Positions 46,194-55,018 of a DNA stretch of 64,000 nt are shown one piece after another. The stretch covers positions 124,151-188,150 of the forward strand of contig NZ_JPME01000003.1 in the NCBI RefSeq assembly GCF_000732605.1, read 5' to 3'. Made by a program: the position numbers and the translations under genes. The notes under the pieces are model-generated. The model saw nothing but the letters and a program-made list of their open reading frames with translations. It did not search any database and had not been told where the DNA came from. The first letter of the stretch is position 1, and the number at the start of each line of letters is the position of its first letter. This stretch comes from Lacrimispora celerecrescens. Its GTDB lineage: Bacteria > Bacillota > Clostridia > Lachnospirales > Lachnospiraceae.

Positions 46194-47015
46194 ATGTATA
46201 AGAATTATTCTGTACTTATGTCTGTGTACTATAAAGAAAAATCAGAATATTTAAGAGAATCAATAGAGAGTATGATGAATCAGACGATAGTAACAGATGA
46301 TTTTGTGATCGTGTGTGATGGTCCTCTGACGAATGAACTGGATTTGGTTATCAATGAGTTCACTATGAAATATCCCAATATTTTTAATGTAGTTAGGTTG
46401 CCTAAAAATGTCGGTGTTGGGGAAGCGTTAAGTAAAGTGCTCGTTCTCTGTCAAAACGAACTGATCGCGCGAATGGATAGTGATGATATCTCGATATCAG
46501 ACAGATGTGAACGAGAATTAGAGTGTTTTAATAGATATAATGTCGATATAGTCAGCGGAACTGTATGGGAATTCGTAGGTAGTATAGAAAATTTGACTGT
46601 AAAGAGAATACTGCCGCAAAATCATGATGATATAGTAAAGTTTGCCAAAAGGCGTAATCCTTTCAGTCAGCCCTCCATCATGTTTAGAAAAAGCATAGCT
46701 TTAGAAAGCGGTGGATATAAACCTTTTCATCTATGCGAAGATTATTATCTATGGATACGTATGTTGATGAATGGAGCTATAGGATATAATATACAAGAAC
46801 CTATATTATATATGCGTTCCGGGGATGGTATGTATGATAGAAGATCAGGTTTTTTGTATCTGAAGTCTATGATAAGATTCAGGAAGTATATGTATCATGT
46901 TCATTTTAGTTCTTTTAAAGATTTGGCGATTAGTTCGATAGGTCAATGCATCGTATGTTTGTCTCCAAAAGCTGTAAGAAAATTACTATATTACAAATTA
47001 TTAAGAAAAAAGTAG
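46194..47015 (+). CDS. GT2-family glycosyltransferase
   Basis: A 273-aa GT-A enzyme starting YSVLMSVYYKEKSEYL, with ARMDSDDIS as the metal-binding DxD region near residue 96 and LCEDYYLWIRM near residue 180 as the catalytic acidic motif. This is a common capsule glycosyltransferase type. It starts two bases after the sugar transferase stop and is followed 12 bases later by a GT4 gene, so it likely adds an early sugar of the repeat unit. Codon use is rich in ATA and other AT-ending codons, as in the whole locus. Confidence 0.85.
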   Translation: MYKNYSVLMSVYYKEKSEYLRESIESMMNQTIVTDDFVIVCDGPLTNELDLVINEFTMKYPNIFNVVRLPKNVGVGEALSKVLVLCQNELIARMDSDDISISDRCERELECFNRYNVDIVSGTVWEFVGSIENLTVKRILPQNHDDIVKFAKRRNPFSQPSIMFRKSIALESGGYKPFHLCEDYYLWIRMLMNGAIGYNIQEPILYMRSGDGMYDRRSGFLYLKSMIRFRKYMYHVHFSSFKDLAISSIGQCIVCLSPKAVRKLLYYKLLRKK

Positions 47016-47027
47016 TGGAGAAGTAAT

Positions 47028-48129
47028 ATGAAACCATATAGAGTGTTACAGATTACCAGTATTAATATATATAGTGGCGTAGCGAGTGTGGTGATGAATT
47101 TATACCGTTATATGGACAAATCTAAGGTACAGTTTGACTTTATGACTTGGAATATAGAACCTGGTAATAATTATCAGTCAGAAATTGAAGAAATGGGCGG
47201 TAGGATATATGAATTACCATATTACAAAGATAATTTATCAGGATTTTGTAAAAGAATAGATCAGATAATGAAAAGCGGCGATTATCAAATAGTTCATGCT
47301 CATGAATCAGTGATAAGTTTGCTTCCATTATATTATGCCAGGAAAAGACATATACCATATCGTATAGCTCATAGTCATAATCCTACTATGGAGACAACTA
47401 TAAAGAATAAAATCGTTGCCTTATGCAGACCATTATTTAAAAAATATGCTACGAATTATTTTGCCTGTTCCGTAGAGTCAGGAGATTTTTTATTTGGAGT
47501 AAAAGTAGATACTCATGTGTTAAATAATGCAATAGATACTAAAAAATTTTCTTATCATTGGGAGATAAGAGAAAAAATCAGAAAACAATTAGGGTTAGAG
47601 GATTCTTTTGTAGTTGGGAATGTCGGAAGATTATGTCTACAAAAAAATCAAAGTTTTCTTATAGATATATTTTATGAACTGCAAAAAGAAAAGTATAATG
47701 CGAAGTTGATTATAGTAGGAGAAGGTGAACTGAGAGAGGAACTGGAAGGGAAAGTAAACAGATATAACATAGCTGATAAAGTACTCTTTCTTGGATTGAG
47801 AAAAGATATAGATGAATTATATCAGGCGATGGACGTATTTATATTACCATCTGTTTGAGGGGTTGGGGTTGGTGTTGGTGGAAGCCCAATGTTCGGGTTT
47901 GCCGTGCTTTATGAGTGATACTGCTAACAAAAAAGTAAAGGTTAGCGATTATATATACGAGATGAGTATAAAAGAAAATCCTAAATTATGGGCAAGAGAA
48001 ATATTATCATATTCTTTCAATAATAATGAAAGAAGCAAAGGTTCAGAATATGTAAAATTTCATGGTTATGCTTTAGAAGATACGTCAAAACAAATGCTTG
48101 ATTTTTATCTGGATAGGTGCGAGGCATGA
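47028..48129 (+). pseudogene. GT4-family glycosyltransferase split by a frameshift
   Basis: The first frame (47028-47858) encodes an N-terminal and middle GT4 region: VLQITSINIYSGVASVVMN, HAHESVISLLP and VVGNVGRLCLQKNQSFLID. It stops at TGA in LPSV. A second frame, entered around 47854-47856, continues HLFEGLGLVLVEAQCSGLPC to 48129. Family members read LPSxFEGLG, so two T bases appear to be missing from a short T run, or one is gained. Repaired, the protein is about 366 aa and otherwise normal, so the change is recent or a sequencing error. The end overlaps the next gene as ATGA. Confidence 0.85.
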
Positions 48130-49298
48130 AAGTCAGATTAAAACTCCTTTTTTTATATGTAATGAAAATAGTATTAAAAGTTTTTTGGTTATTTCCTGTA
48201 AAAGAAAATAGACTCATCTTTTACACCCATGAAGGAAAATCTTTTAGTTGTAATCCTAAATATATATATTTATATTTGAGAAATCAAGCTGTAAATAATT
48301 TTGACTTTGTTTGGGTGCTTAATAAGAAACAGAATATCGGCGATTTGGAAGGAGTAAAACAAGTTAAGAGCAAGTCACTTGAATTTTTTTACTACTTGCT
48401 TACTTCAAAAGTTATCATAAATAATGACATAGCACCTTCATATTTTCCTGTTAGAAAGTCTCAGTGTATCATAGGAACATGGCATGGAGGAGGTTCATAT
48501 AAGAAATGGGGGATAGATGTATATAATGACTCATTTAACAGAAAAATATTTAATATTATTGCAGATAATGTTACTTATGTCAGTTCAAGTTGTAAGGCGT
48601 TTAGTGATTCGTTGATTAACGCCTGCCTTATAGATAATAAAAAGATTCTGCCAATCGGTATGCCGCGTAATGATCTGCTTTTCAATAATTCGGAGAAGAA
48701 AATATCGCAAATTAAGGAGAAGCTGAATATTCCGGCGGTCTGTAAAGTGGTACTATATGCACCTACTTTTAGAGGAGTAGCTGATAGGATAAATAGTTCA
48801 GTTGTATTTAAAGGAGTGCCATTTGACTACGATGTTTTGGTTGCATCATTAAACAAAAGATTTGGCGGAGAGTGGACAATCTTATTCAGAGCACACCATA
48901 CTTTACAAGAATGTATTTCTCCCGGCAAGATGATAGATGTATCTTCCTATCCGGATATGCAGGAACTTCTTCTTATTAGTGATGTTCTCATCAATGACTA
49001 TTCATCTTCTATGTGGGATTTCAGCCTGATGAAGAAACCATGTTTTATTTATGCAGATGATATAGAAGAGTATAGTCATACCAGAGGTTTTTATACTCCG
49101 ATGGATAGATGGCCGTTTCCCATAGCGTCTACGCAGGAAGAACTGATACAGAAAATAGAACAGTTTGATGAAGAAACCTATATTAAGGCAGTTGACAGAC
49201 ACCATGAAGAACTTGGCAGTTATGAAACAGGCACTGCGACAGAAACTATATGTAAAATTATTTGCGATTTTTGCGGAGTAACATTAGACGAAATATAA
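48126..49298 (+). CDS. CDP-glycerol:polyol-phosphate glycerophosphotransferase family protein
   Basis: A 390-aa protein of the TagB/TagF type (PF04464 pattern): GTWHGGGSYKKWG near residue 120, LINDYSSSMWDF near residue 295 and MKKPCFIYADDIEEY after it. Family members transfer glycerol phosphate or ribitol phosphate from CDP donors onto glycans or teichoic-acid primers. The ATG at 48126 overlaps the stop of the glycosyltransferase gene; the in-frame GTG at 48117 is less likely. An IspD/TarI-like cytidylyltransferase gene lies nearby and may supply a CDP-polyol. The transferred polyol is not known. Confidence 0.88.
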   Translation: MKVRLKLLFLYVMKIVLKVFWLFPVKENRLIFYTHEGKSFSCNPKYIYLYLRNQAVNNFDFVWVLNKKQNIGDLEGVKQVKSKSLEFFYYLLTSKVIINNDIAPSYFPVRKSQCIIGTWHGGGSYKKWGIDVYNDSFNRKIFNIIADNVTYVSSSCKAFSDSLINACLIDNKKILPIGMPRNDLLFNNSEKKISQIKEKLNIPAVCKVVLYAPTFRGVADRINSSVVFKGVPFDYDVLVASLNKRFGGEWTILFRAHHTLQECISPGKMIDVSSYPDMQELLLISDVLINDYSSSMWDFSLMKKPCFIYADDIEEYSHTRGFYTPMDRWPFPIASTQEELIQKIEQFDEETYIKAVDRHHEELGSYETGTATETICKIICDFCGVTLDEI

Positions 49299-49332
49299 TT
49301 GTATGGAAGTAATATAGCAGACAACAGGTTAA

Positions 49333-49461
49333 TTAAATAAACTTGTAGATGCGGTAAAAACATATGAGGAATCCTTATTATGTGTAATTTTATATGGCTC
49401 AGTAGATGTAGTAGTGGAATTGGAATATGATAAAGTTTTGTACGTTATTGATATTGATTAA
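49333..49461 (+). pseudogene. Fragment of a nucleotidyltransferase-like gene
   Basis: A 42-codon open stretch without a start codon or ribosome site reads NKLVDAVKTYEESLLCVILYGS and ends in VIDID. The helix followed by hydrophobic strand and LYGS matches the N-terminal part of MNT/minimal nucleotidyltransferase domains, but the usual GS-x-ARG-x-x-xxSD metal site is lost. I read it as a decayed remnant in the gap between the glycerophosphotransferase and IspD-like genes. The match is short. Confidence 0.4.
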
Positions 49462-49605
49462 GAGAAGTTCCATAAATGGGAGAAAACAATGTTGTTTTAT
49501 AAAAATACAAAAAAGATAGGATAGTTTTATGGAAGGCAGCATAGGAGAACCGGCAAAATGCCGGATGGACTATACCCAGTAAAAGAAAGAGAGCCAATAA
49601 ACAAT

Positions 49606-50316
49606 ATGAACATAGCGATAGTGATAGCAGGCGGAAGCGGAAGCCGCATGAACAATGAGATACCAAAGCAATTTATTCATATATATGATAAACCTATTCT
49701 GATATATACTTTAGAGGGATTTGAGAAGCACCCTGAGATCGATGCCATAGAGGTGGTCTGTCTTGACGGTTGGCAGGATATATTAAAAGCATATGCGAAG
49801 CAGTTTCATATAAACAAGCTTAAGTGGGTGGTCACAGGCGGCAATACCGGACAAGAATCCATCCGTAACGGAGTGGATAATCTTGCTGGTGTATGTAGTG
49901 ATAAAGATATCATCATCATACACGATGGTATTCGACCTATGGTTGATATGGCAGTTTTATCCGATGTTATAGTCACTGCGAAACGCCATGGTAATGCAGT
50001 CACTTCTCTGCCATATAATGAGCAGATATTTAAGGTAAATGATGAATATACAACAAAAGAATATATCCCGCGAGAAACACTGAGAAGAGTATCAACACCG
50101 CAAGCTTACGAGTATGGAAAATTGAAATGGGCATATAAAGAAGCTTTTGATAGAAAGATAGGCATATATGGATCGTCATATACGAATACTATGATGGTTG
50201 ACTTGGGAGAGATGCTATACTTTGCAGCGGGGTCGGAGAAGAATATTAAGCTCACTACACCTGATGATTTGGAAACCTTCAAGGCATATTTAAGAAGCCA
50301 AAAAGAAGAAAGGTAA
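49606..50316 (+). CDS. IspD/TarI-family cytidylyltransferase
   Basis: A 236-aa enzyme that activates a polyol or sugar-alcohol phosphate with CTP. IAGGSGSRMNNEIPKQF is the CTP-binding start, and IIIHDGIRPMVD, SLPYNEQIF and TPQAYEY match the family. A frame opens upstream at 49558, but conserved sequence begins at the ATG at 49606. Close relatives are IspD (methylerythritol phosphate) and TarI (ribitol 5-phosphate). Within a polysaccharide locus and near a glycerophosphotransferase gene, a CDP-ribitol or CDP-glycerol role is more likely than isoprenoid synthesis. No TarJ-like dehydrogenase is present. Confidence 0.82.
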   Translation: MNIAIVIAGGSGSRMNNEIPKQFIHIYDKPILIYTLEGFEKHPEIDAIEVVCLDGWQDILKAYAKQFHINKLKWVVTGGNTGQESIRNGVDNLAGVCSDKDIIIIHDGIRPMVDMAVLSDVIVTAKRHGNAVTSLPYNEQIFKVNDEYTTKEYIPRETLRRVSTPQAYEYGKLKWAYKEAFDRKIGIYGSSYTNTMMVDLGEMLYFAAGSEKNIKLTTPDDLETFKAYLRSQKEER

Positions 50317-50327
50317 AAACATATTAA

Positions 50328-50423
50328 ATGGTAGATAGTGCAAACAATCATAGACTTGTTTTCCGGGAGGTACTTAGAGCAATTAGTATTAATTCAATTG
50401 TGATAGGACATTGCAGCCTATAA
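50328..50423 (+). pseudogene. N-terminal fragment of an acyltransferase family 3 gene
   Basis: A 31-codon frame starting ATG at 50328 ends LVFREVLRAISINSIVIGHCSL and stops. LRAIS...IVIGHCS is the first helix of acyltransferase family 3 proteins, including the catalytic His. Nothing of the remaining 300 or so residues follows, so it is a truncated relic between the IspD-like and epimerase genes. The assignment depends on about 20 residues. Confidence 0.5.
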
Positions 50424-50447
50424 TTTACTATCGAAAGGGAAGTGAAA

Positions 50448-51506
50448 ATGATCTTACTTGAGCAGGAAGAGTATATAAAACAAATAAAAGCTGTTACTTT
50501 ATTACCACTCCCGTGGGATAAACTTAACGATAAAAGGATACTTATATCAGGTGCTACCGGTATGGTGGGGACGTGTCTAGTTCATATTCTGACTGAAGTA
50601 TATAAAGCTTATGGATTAACAGGAAGAATCTATGCTCTTAGCCGTAACTCCGAAAAAGCCAAAGAGAGATTTAAATCCAATGGGCAAGTAACTGATAAAA
50701 TTGAATTTATCTCTCATGATATAAATCAGAAACTGTGTGAAATGGGTAATATGGATTATATCATACACGGTGCGAGTAATACCCACCCGGTAGCTTATGC
50801 GACAGACCCGATCGGTACAATTACTACCAATGTGTCTGGTACATTTAACTTACTTGACTATGCTACAACTCATAACGCTGAGAGATTTATGCTTCTATCC
50901 AGCGTAGAAATATACGGAGAAAACAGAGGCGATACTGATAAATTTACAGAAGAATCCTGTGGCTATATAGACTGTAACACAGTCAGGGCGGGCTATCCGG
51001 AGGGCAAGCGTGTCAGCGAGTCACTTTGTCAGGCATATAAGGCACAAAAGGGACTGGATGTAGTAATCGCAAGACTGGCGAGAACTTATGGTCCGACGAT
51101 GCTTCCATCAGATACAAAGGCCATATCTCAGTTTATAAAAAAAGGTGCGGCCGGTGAAAATATTGTACTTAAAAGTTCAGGGACACAGTTTTATTCATAT
51201 GTGTATGTGTTTGATGCGGTTTCTGCGCTTCTTACCATAATGTTGAAAGGTAAAAATGGTGAGGCATATAATATATCAGGACTGGATTCTGATGTTTCAT
51301 TGAAAGACCTGGCTCAGACGATTGCCAATATATCAGGAAAAAAAGTTATATTTGAGATACCTGATCTGGTGGAGTCCGCAGGGTATTCTAAAGCGACTAA
51401 GGCAGTGCTGGATTCATCAAAGTTGTACGACTTAGGTTGGGAAAGCAAATATCCCATAAAGCATGGACTTGAACATACCATAAATTTAATTGAATCAAGG
51501 AGATAA
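50448..51506 (+). CDS. NAD-dependent epimerase/dehydratase (extended SDR)
   Basis: A 352-aa extended short-chain dehydrogenase. The dinucleotide motif ISGATGMVGTCL is near residue 30, ASNTHPVAYATDP and LLSSVEIYG lie mid-protein, and the catalytic Tyr-Lys pair is YPEGK. ARLARTYGP and FYSYVYVFDAV follow. It resembles UDP-glucuronate decarboxylase or sugar-nucleotide epimerases often paired with IspD-like genes in streptococcal and clostridial capsule loci. The frame starts with GTG at 50442, but GAAAGGGA fits the ATG at 50448 better. The sugar nucleotide substrate is unknown. Confidence 0.82.
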   Translation: MILLEQEEYIKQIKAVTLLPLPWDKLNDKRILISGATGMVGTCLVHILTEVYKAYGLTGRIYALSRNSEKAKERFKSNGQVTDKIEFISHDINQKLCEMGNMDYIIHGASNTHPVAYATDPIGTITTNVSGTFNLLDYATTHNAERFMLLSSVEIYGENRGDTDKFTEESCGYIDCNTVRAGYPEGKRVSESLCQAYKAQKGLDVVIARLARTYGPTMLPSDTKAISQFIKKGAAGENIVLKSSGTQFYSYVYVFDAVSALLTIMLKGKNGEAYNISGLDSDVSLKDLAQTIANISGKKVIFEIPDLVESAGYSKATKAVLDSSKLYDLGWESKYPIKHGLEHTINLIESRR

Positions 51507-51514
51507 CTGATGAT

Positions 51515-52492
51515 ATGGACTTAATCAGTGTGATAGTACCTGTCTATAATGTTGAGAAGTACTTAAGAAAATGTATAGATTCAATACTTTCCCAGACATA
51601 TACAAATCTGGAAATTATATTGGTAGATGACGGCTCTGTGGATAACAGTGACAAGATTTGTGATGAGTATAAAGAAAAAGACTCAAGAATTGTAGTTATT
51701 CATAAAGAAAACGGTGGTGCAAGTTCAGCACGTAATGTAGGGCTTGACATGGCACATGGGAAGTATATCGGGTTTATAGATAGTGATGATTACATCGACA
51801 GCGATATGTACGAAGAATTATATAAGAATATGCAAGATAACAATGCAGATCTATCTATATGTGGAATACTAAATCTTTATCAAGGGACTGAACCAAAAAG
51901 AAATATTCCGGATAAAAAAGTGATGTTGGCAGCAGGGGCAATTAAATTAATGTTAACAGGGTTAACAGTCAGTCCTTGTAATAAATTATTCAAAAGGAAA
52001 CTCTTTAAAGATATAAGATATCCGACAGGTAAAACAGCAGAGGACGCCTTTATACTTATAGAGATTTTGCTAAAATGTGATATAGTTGCATTTACGTCTG
52101 AAGAAAAGTATTACTATGTTCATAGAGGAAACAGTATAACTACAAGAAAATATCATAAAAGTGATGATGACGTAATAGAAGCATGGGAGAAAAATTATAA
52201 GCTGATATCAGAAAACTGTCCTGAATTAGAATCATATGCTATTAGCAGAGTTTGTTGGGCATATCTATATGTATTGGACAAAGTAGTATATGCCGATATG
52301 GAAAAAGAGTGTTATCGCACAAATGAAATCATCAAATTTATCAAAAATCATATAAGGGACATACTTAATGCAGAAATTTTCAGCATTAAGAAAAAGGTAA
52401 TGGTACTTTTTTTATATGTATCATTGCATTTGTATAAGCGTTGTATTAAATACTCACTGAATGTCAAGCGTAAAGTATTTAAGCAGAGGTGA
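51515..52492 (+). CDS. GT2-family glycosyltransferase
   Basis: A 325-aa GT-A enzyme: ISVIVPVYNVEKYLRKCIDS at the start, VDDGSVDNSDKICDEY, NGGASSARNVGLD and the metal site GFIDSDDYID near residue 90, then TAEDAFILIE near residue 175. This is the common EpsJ/capsule type. The last 50 residues are basic and partly hydrophobic and could hold it to the membrane. It begins 9 bases after the epimerase stop, in the same transcription unit. Confidence 0.87.
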   Translation: MDLISVIVPVYNVEKYLRKCIDSILSQTYTNLEIILVDDGSVDNSDKICDEYKEKDSRIVVIHKENGGASSARNVGLDMAHGKYIGFIDSDDYIDSDMYEELYKNMQDNNADLSICGILNLYQGTEPKRNIPDKKVMLAAGAIKLMLTGLTVSPCNKLFKRKLFKDIRYPTGKTAEDAFILIEILLKCDIVAFTSEEKYYYVHRGNSITTRKYHKSDDDVIEAWEKNYKLISENCPELESYAISRVCWAYLYVLDKVVYADMEKECYRTNEIIKFIKNHIRDILNAEIFSIKKKVMVLFLYVSLHLYKRCIKYSLNVKRKVFKQR

Positions 52493-52532
52493 ACATAACT
52501 TCGTTTGAGTGACTGAAAAAGGATTTAAGTAA

Positions 52533-52552
52533 AGGCAAACTTATGTTTGCCT
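52533..52552 (+). repeat. Short perfect hairpin between glycosyltransferase genes
   Basis: AGGCAAAC-TTAT-GTTTGCCT with no T-run after it. It may affect mRNA stability; it is too weak to call a terminator. Confidence 0.5.
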
Positions 52553-52595
52553 GTGTGATTTGAATAATAATATATAAAAAGCAGGTGAAAAACAG

Positions 52596-53564
52596 ATGAT
52601 TTCAGTCGTTATGGCATCCTATAATGGAGAGAGATATATTACCGCACAGCTTGAATCGATTTTGAATCAGGAGCTTCCACCGGACGAAGTGATTATATCT
52701 GATGATTGCTCGACAGACAGGACAGTTTCCATAATAGAACAATTTATAAAAGACAACAATTTATTGGGCTGGAAATTATATACCGGTGAGACTAATGTGG
52801 GATTTTCACATAACTTTATGAACGCAGTAAGCCGGGCGACAGGTGATTATATATTTTTTGCGGATCAGGACGATATATGGATAGAAACCAAGATATCCGA
52901 AATGATGAATATCATCGTATCAAGAGATGAAATAAATACGTTGTCATGCAGATACACACTGATAGATGCCCATGGTAAAACTATGCGTACAAATTACTGG
53001 ATAGAACTGGATGAGAAGGTTCATAAAATAGATTTTAAGAGTTACCTGACACAATGGGGGTATCCCGGTATGTCCATGGTTGTCAGGAGAGAGTTTTTAA
53101 ATAAAGTGATCGATCATTTACCGAAGTCATACATAGCACATGACTTCGCAATAAATCTTGTTGCGGTAGCGAAAGGCAGTATGTATTGTTATGCAAAATC
53201 TCTGGTCTTATACAGACAGCACAGTTCCAACGCTATAGGCGTAAATCATAACCTCACAAAGGATTATAGATTTACTTTAAATGAACGGCTGGAATATATA
53301 GAAAAAAATATAAAGCACCTTGAAAAAGCAGGAGAGATATTAGAAGCATATGACGATATGGAACTTACAGAAAAACAACAACAATTGAAGTTTATCAAAA
53401 GGCGCTTTATATGCTATCATAAGCGAAAAAAAATACTGGAAAGAGGCAGTGTGTTCGGGGCAATAGGGATGATCAGATGCATATCATCGTATCCTATGCT
53501 TAGAGTGTATATCGGTGATATATGGTTCTGTATAAAAAGGTTTATGCCGGAAGGAAAGCAATGA
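52596..53564 (+). CDS. GT2-family glycosyltransferase, rhamnosyltransferase-like
   Basis: A 322-aa GT-A enzyme opening ISVVMASYNGERYITAQLES, with ISDDCSTDRTV, TNVGFSHNFMNA and the metal site FFADQDDIW near residue 89; AHDFAINLVAVAKG is the acceptor-side motif. The FADQDDIW form is typical of rhamnosyltransferases such as WbbL/RfbF relatives. Its stop overlaps the start of the flippase gene (ATGA), so the two are translationally coupled. Confidence 0.87.
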   Translation: MISVVMASYNGERYITAQLESILNQELPPDEVIISDDCSTDRTVSIIEQFIKDNNLLGWKLYTGETNVGFSHNFMNAVSRATGDYIFFADQDDIWIETKISEMMNIIVSRDEINTLSCRYTLIDAHGKTMRTNYWIELDEKVHKIDFKSYLTQWGYPGMSMVVRREFLNKVIDHLPKSYIAHDFAINLVAVAKGSMYCYAKSLVLYRQHSSNAIGVNHNLTKDYRFTLNERLEYIEKNIKHLEKAGEILEAYDDMELTEKQQQLKFIKRRFICYHKRKKILERGSVFGAIGMIRCISSYPMLRVYIGDIWFCIKRFMPEGKQ

Positions 53565-55003
53565 AAGAAAAGTCATTAAAGAAAAATACGGTATTTAATT
53601 TTTTAAAAGCAATTGCAAGCTTAATCTTCCCATTTATCACGTTTCCTTACGTATCAAGAGTACTTGGTGTAGAAAAAATCGGACAAGTAAACTTTGCGAA
53701 TAATTTAGTCAACTATTTTGTACTTATATCGGGGCTTGGTATATCCAATTATGCCATCAGAGAAGGAGTAAAATATAGAGATGACAAAAGATTAATCAGT
53801 CAGTTCAGTATGGAGATGATTATCATAAATTTACTCTCTACGCTGATTTCCTACATTTTACTCTTTATTGTCATTTCCATACCTTCACTTGCAGATTATC
53901 GTATGCTGATGCTTCTCTTTAGTACGATGTTGATATTTAACATAGTAGGAATCAACTGGTTGTTTAACATATTTGAGGAATTTGGATATATAACATTTCG
54001 CACTATTATCATGCAGATAGTTTCGCTTGTATTATTGCTTTTCCTGGTGCGTGGCAAGGAAGACTATCTCAAGTATACACTGGTTTTGGTGATTTCAAGT
54101 GTAGGAGCTAATATTTTCAACATAAGCTACGCAAGAAAATTTATCTCTTATAAAACTTATAAAAAACCGGAACTTTTAAAACATTTAAAGCCAATACTTA
54201 TCATTTTTGCCATGAGCGTGGCAAGTAATATATATTTAAATATTGATACTACCATGCTTGGGTTTATGCTTGGCGACTATGAAGTAGGGATTTATACAGC
54301 TGGAAGCAAGATTAATAAGATTATTGTAAATCTGCTATCTTCTGTACTGGTAGTTTTTTTGCCTAGGTTATCATACTATGTAAAGCTCGGTAAAAAAGAT
54401 GAGTTTACATCTATGGTGGACAAGGCTTTAAACTATATATTAGGACTCACTATACCGGCGTGTATCGGTTTTGTTTTACTAAGTAAAGAGATCATACTTC
54501 TGTTTAGTGGCTCGGAATTCACAGATGCCATACCTGTACTGATGATCAAAGCGCCGAATATCATATTTTCAGTGCTGAATGGTTTTATAGCCATACAGCT
54601 TTTTATGCCTCTCGGTAAAGAAAAAATATCTCTTTATGCCACGTTATGCGGTGCATTATTAAATGTATTTTTCAATGTTTTATTGATACCGGAATTTGGC
54701 GCTGTGGGATCCTCAGTGGCTACTATAGTGGCAGAAGGAGTAGTCATGATAGTGTGTGTGTGTACTCTAAGAAAAGATTATACATTTGACAGACTGAAGA
54801 GTGAAACCGGAAAATATATTGTGGCAAGTGTTTGTATGGTACCGGTGGGTATGTTGTTTAAACATACTGGAATGGGATTGTTCGGAAGAACGGTATCAAC
54901 GGTATTTTTCGACGGCATCATATATGTATTAGTGCTATACGTAATGAAAGCTGAGATAATTATAGAGAATCTCTCTCTAATTAGAAATAAACTAAAAACA
55001 TAG
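53561..55003 (+). CDS. wzx: Polysaccharide repeat-unit flippase (Wzx-like)
   Basis: A 480-aa MOP-superfamily transporter with 12-14 helices. NFLKAIASLIFPFITFPYVSRVLG at the start (shown in part) and GVEKIGQVNFANNLVNYF are typical of Wzx/oligosaccharide flippases; the central AGSKINKIIVNLLSSVLVV is a further family feature. It moves the lipid-linked repeat unit to the outer face. The frame opens at 53522, but the ATG at 53561 overlapping the previous stop and preceded by GGAAAG is the natural start. It precedes Wzz-like and EpsG-like genes. Confidence 0.9.
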   Translation: MKEKSLKKNTVFNFLKAIASLIFPFITFPYVSRVLGVEKIGQVNFANNLVNYFVLISGLGISNYAIREGVKYRDDKRLISQFSMEMIIINLLSTLISYILLFIVISIPSLADYRMLMLLFSTMLIFNIVGINWLFNIFEEFGYITFRTIIMQIVSLVLLLFLVRGKEDYLKYTLVLVISSVGANIFNISYARKFISYKTYKKPELLKHLKPILIIFAMSVASNIYLNIDTTMLGFMLGDYEVGIYTAGSKINKIIVNLLSSVLVVFLPRLSYYVKLGKKDEFTSMVDKALNYILGLTIPACIGFVLLSKEIILLFSGSEFTDAIPVLMIKAPNIIFSVLNGFIAIQLFMPLGKEKISLYATLCGALLNVFFNVLLIPEFGAVGSSVATIVAEGVVMIVCVCTLRKDYTFDRLKSETGKYIVASVCMVPVGMLFKHTGMGLFGRTVSTVFFDGIIYVLVLYVMKAEIIIENLSLIRNKLKT

Positions 55004-55018
55004 ATATGGAGAAAAGAT

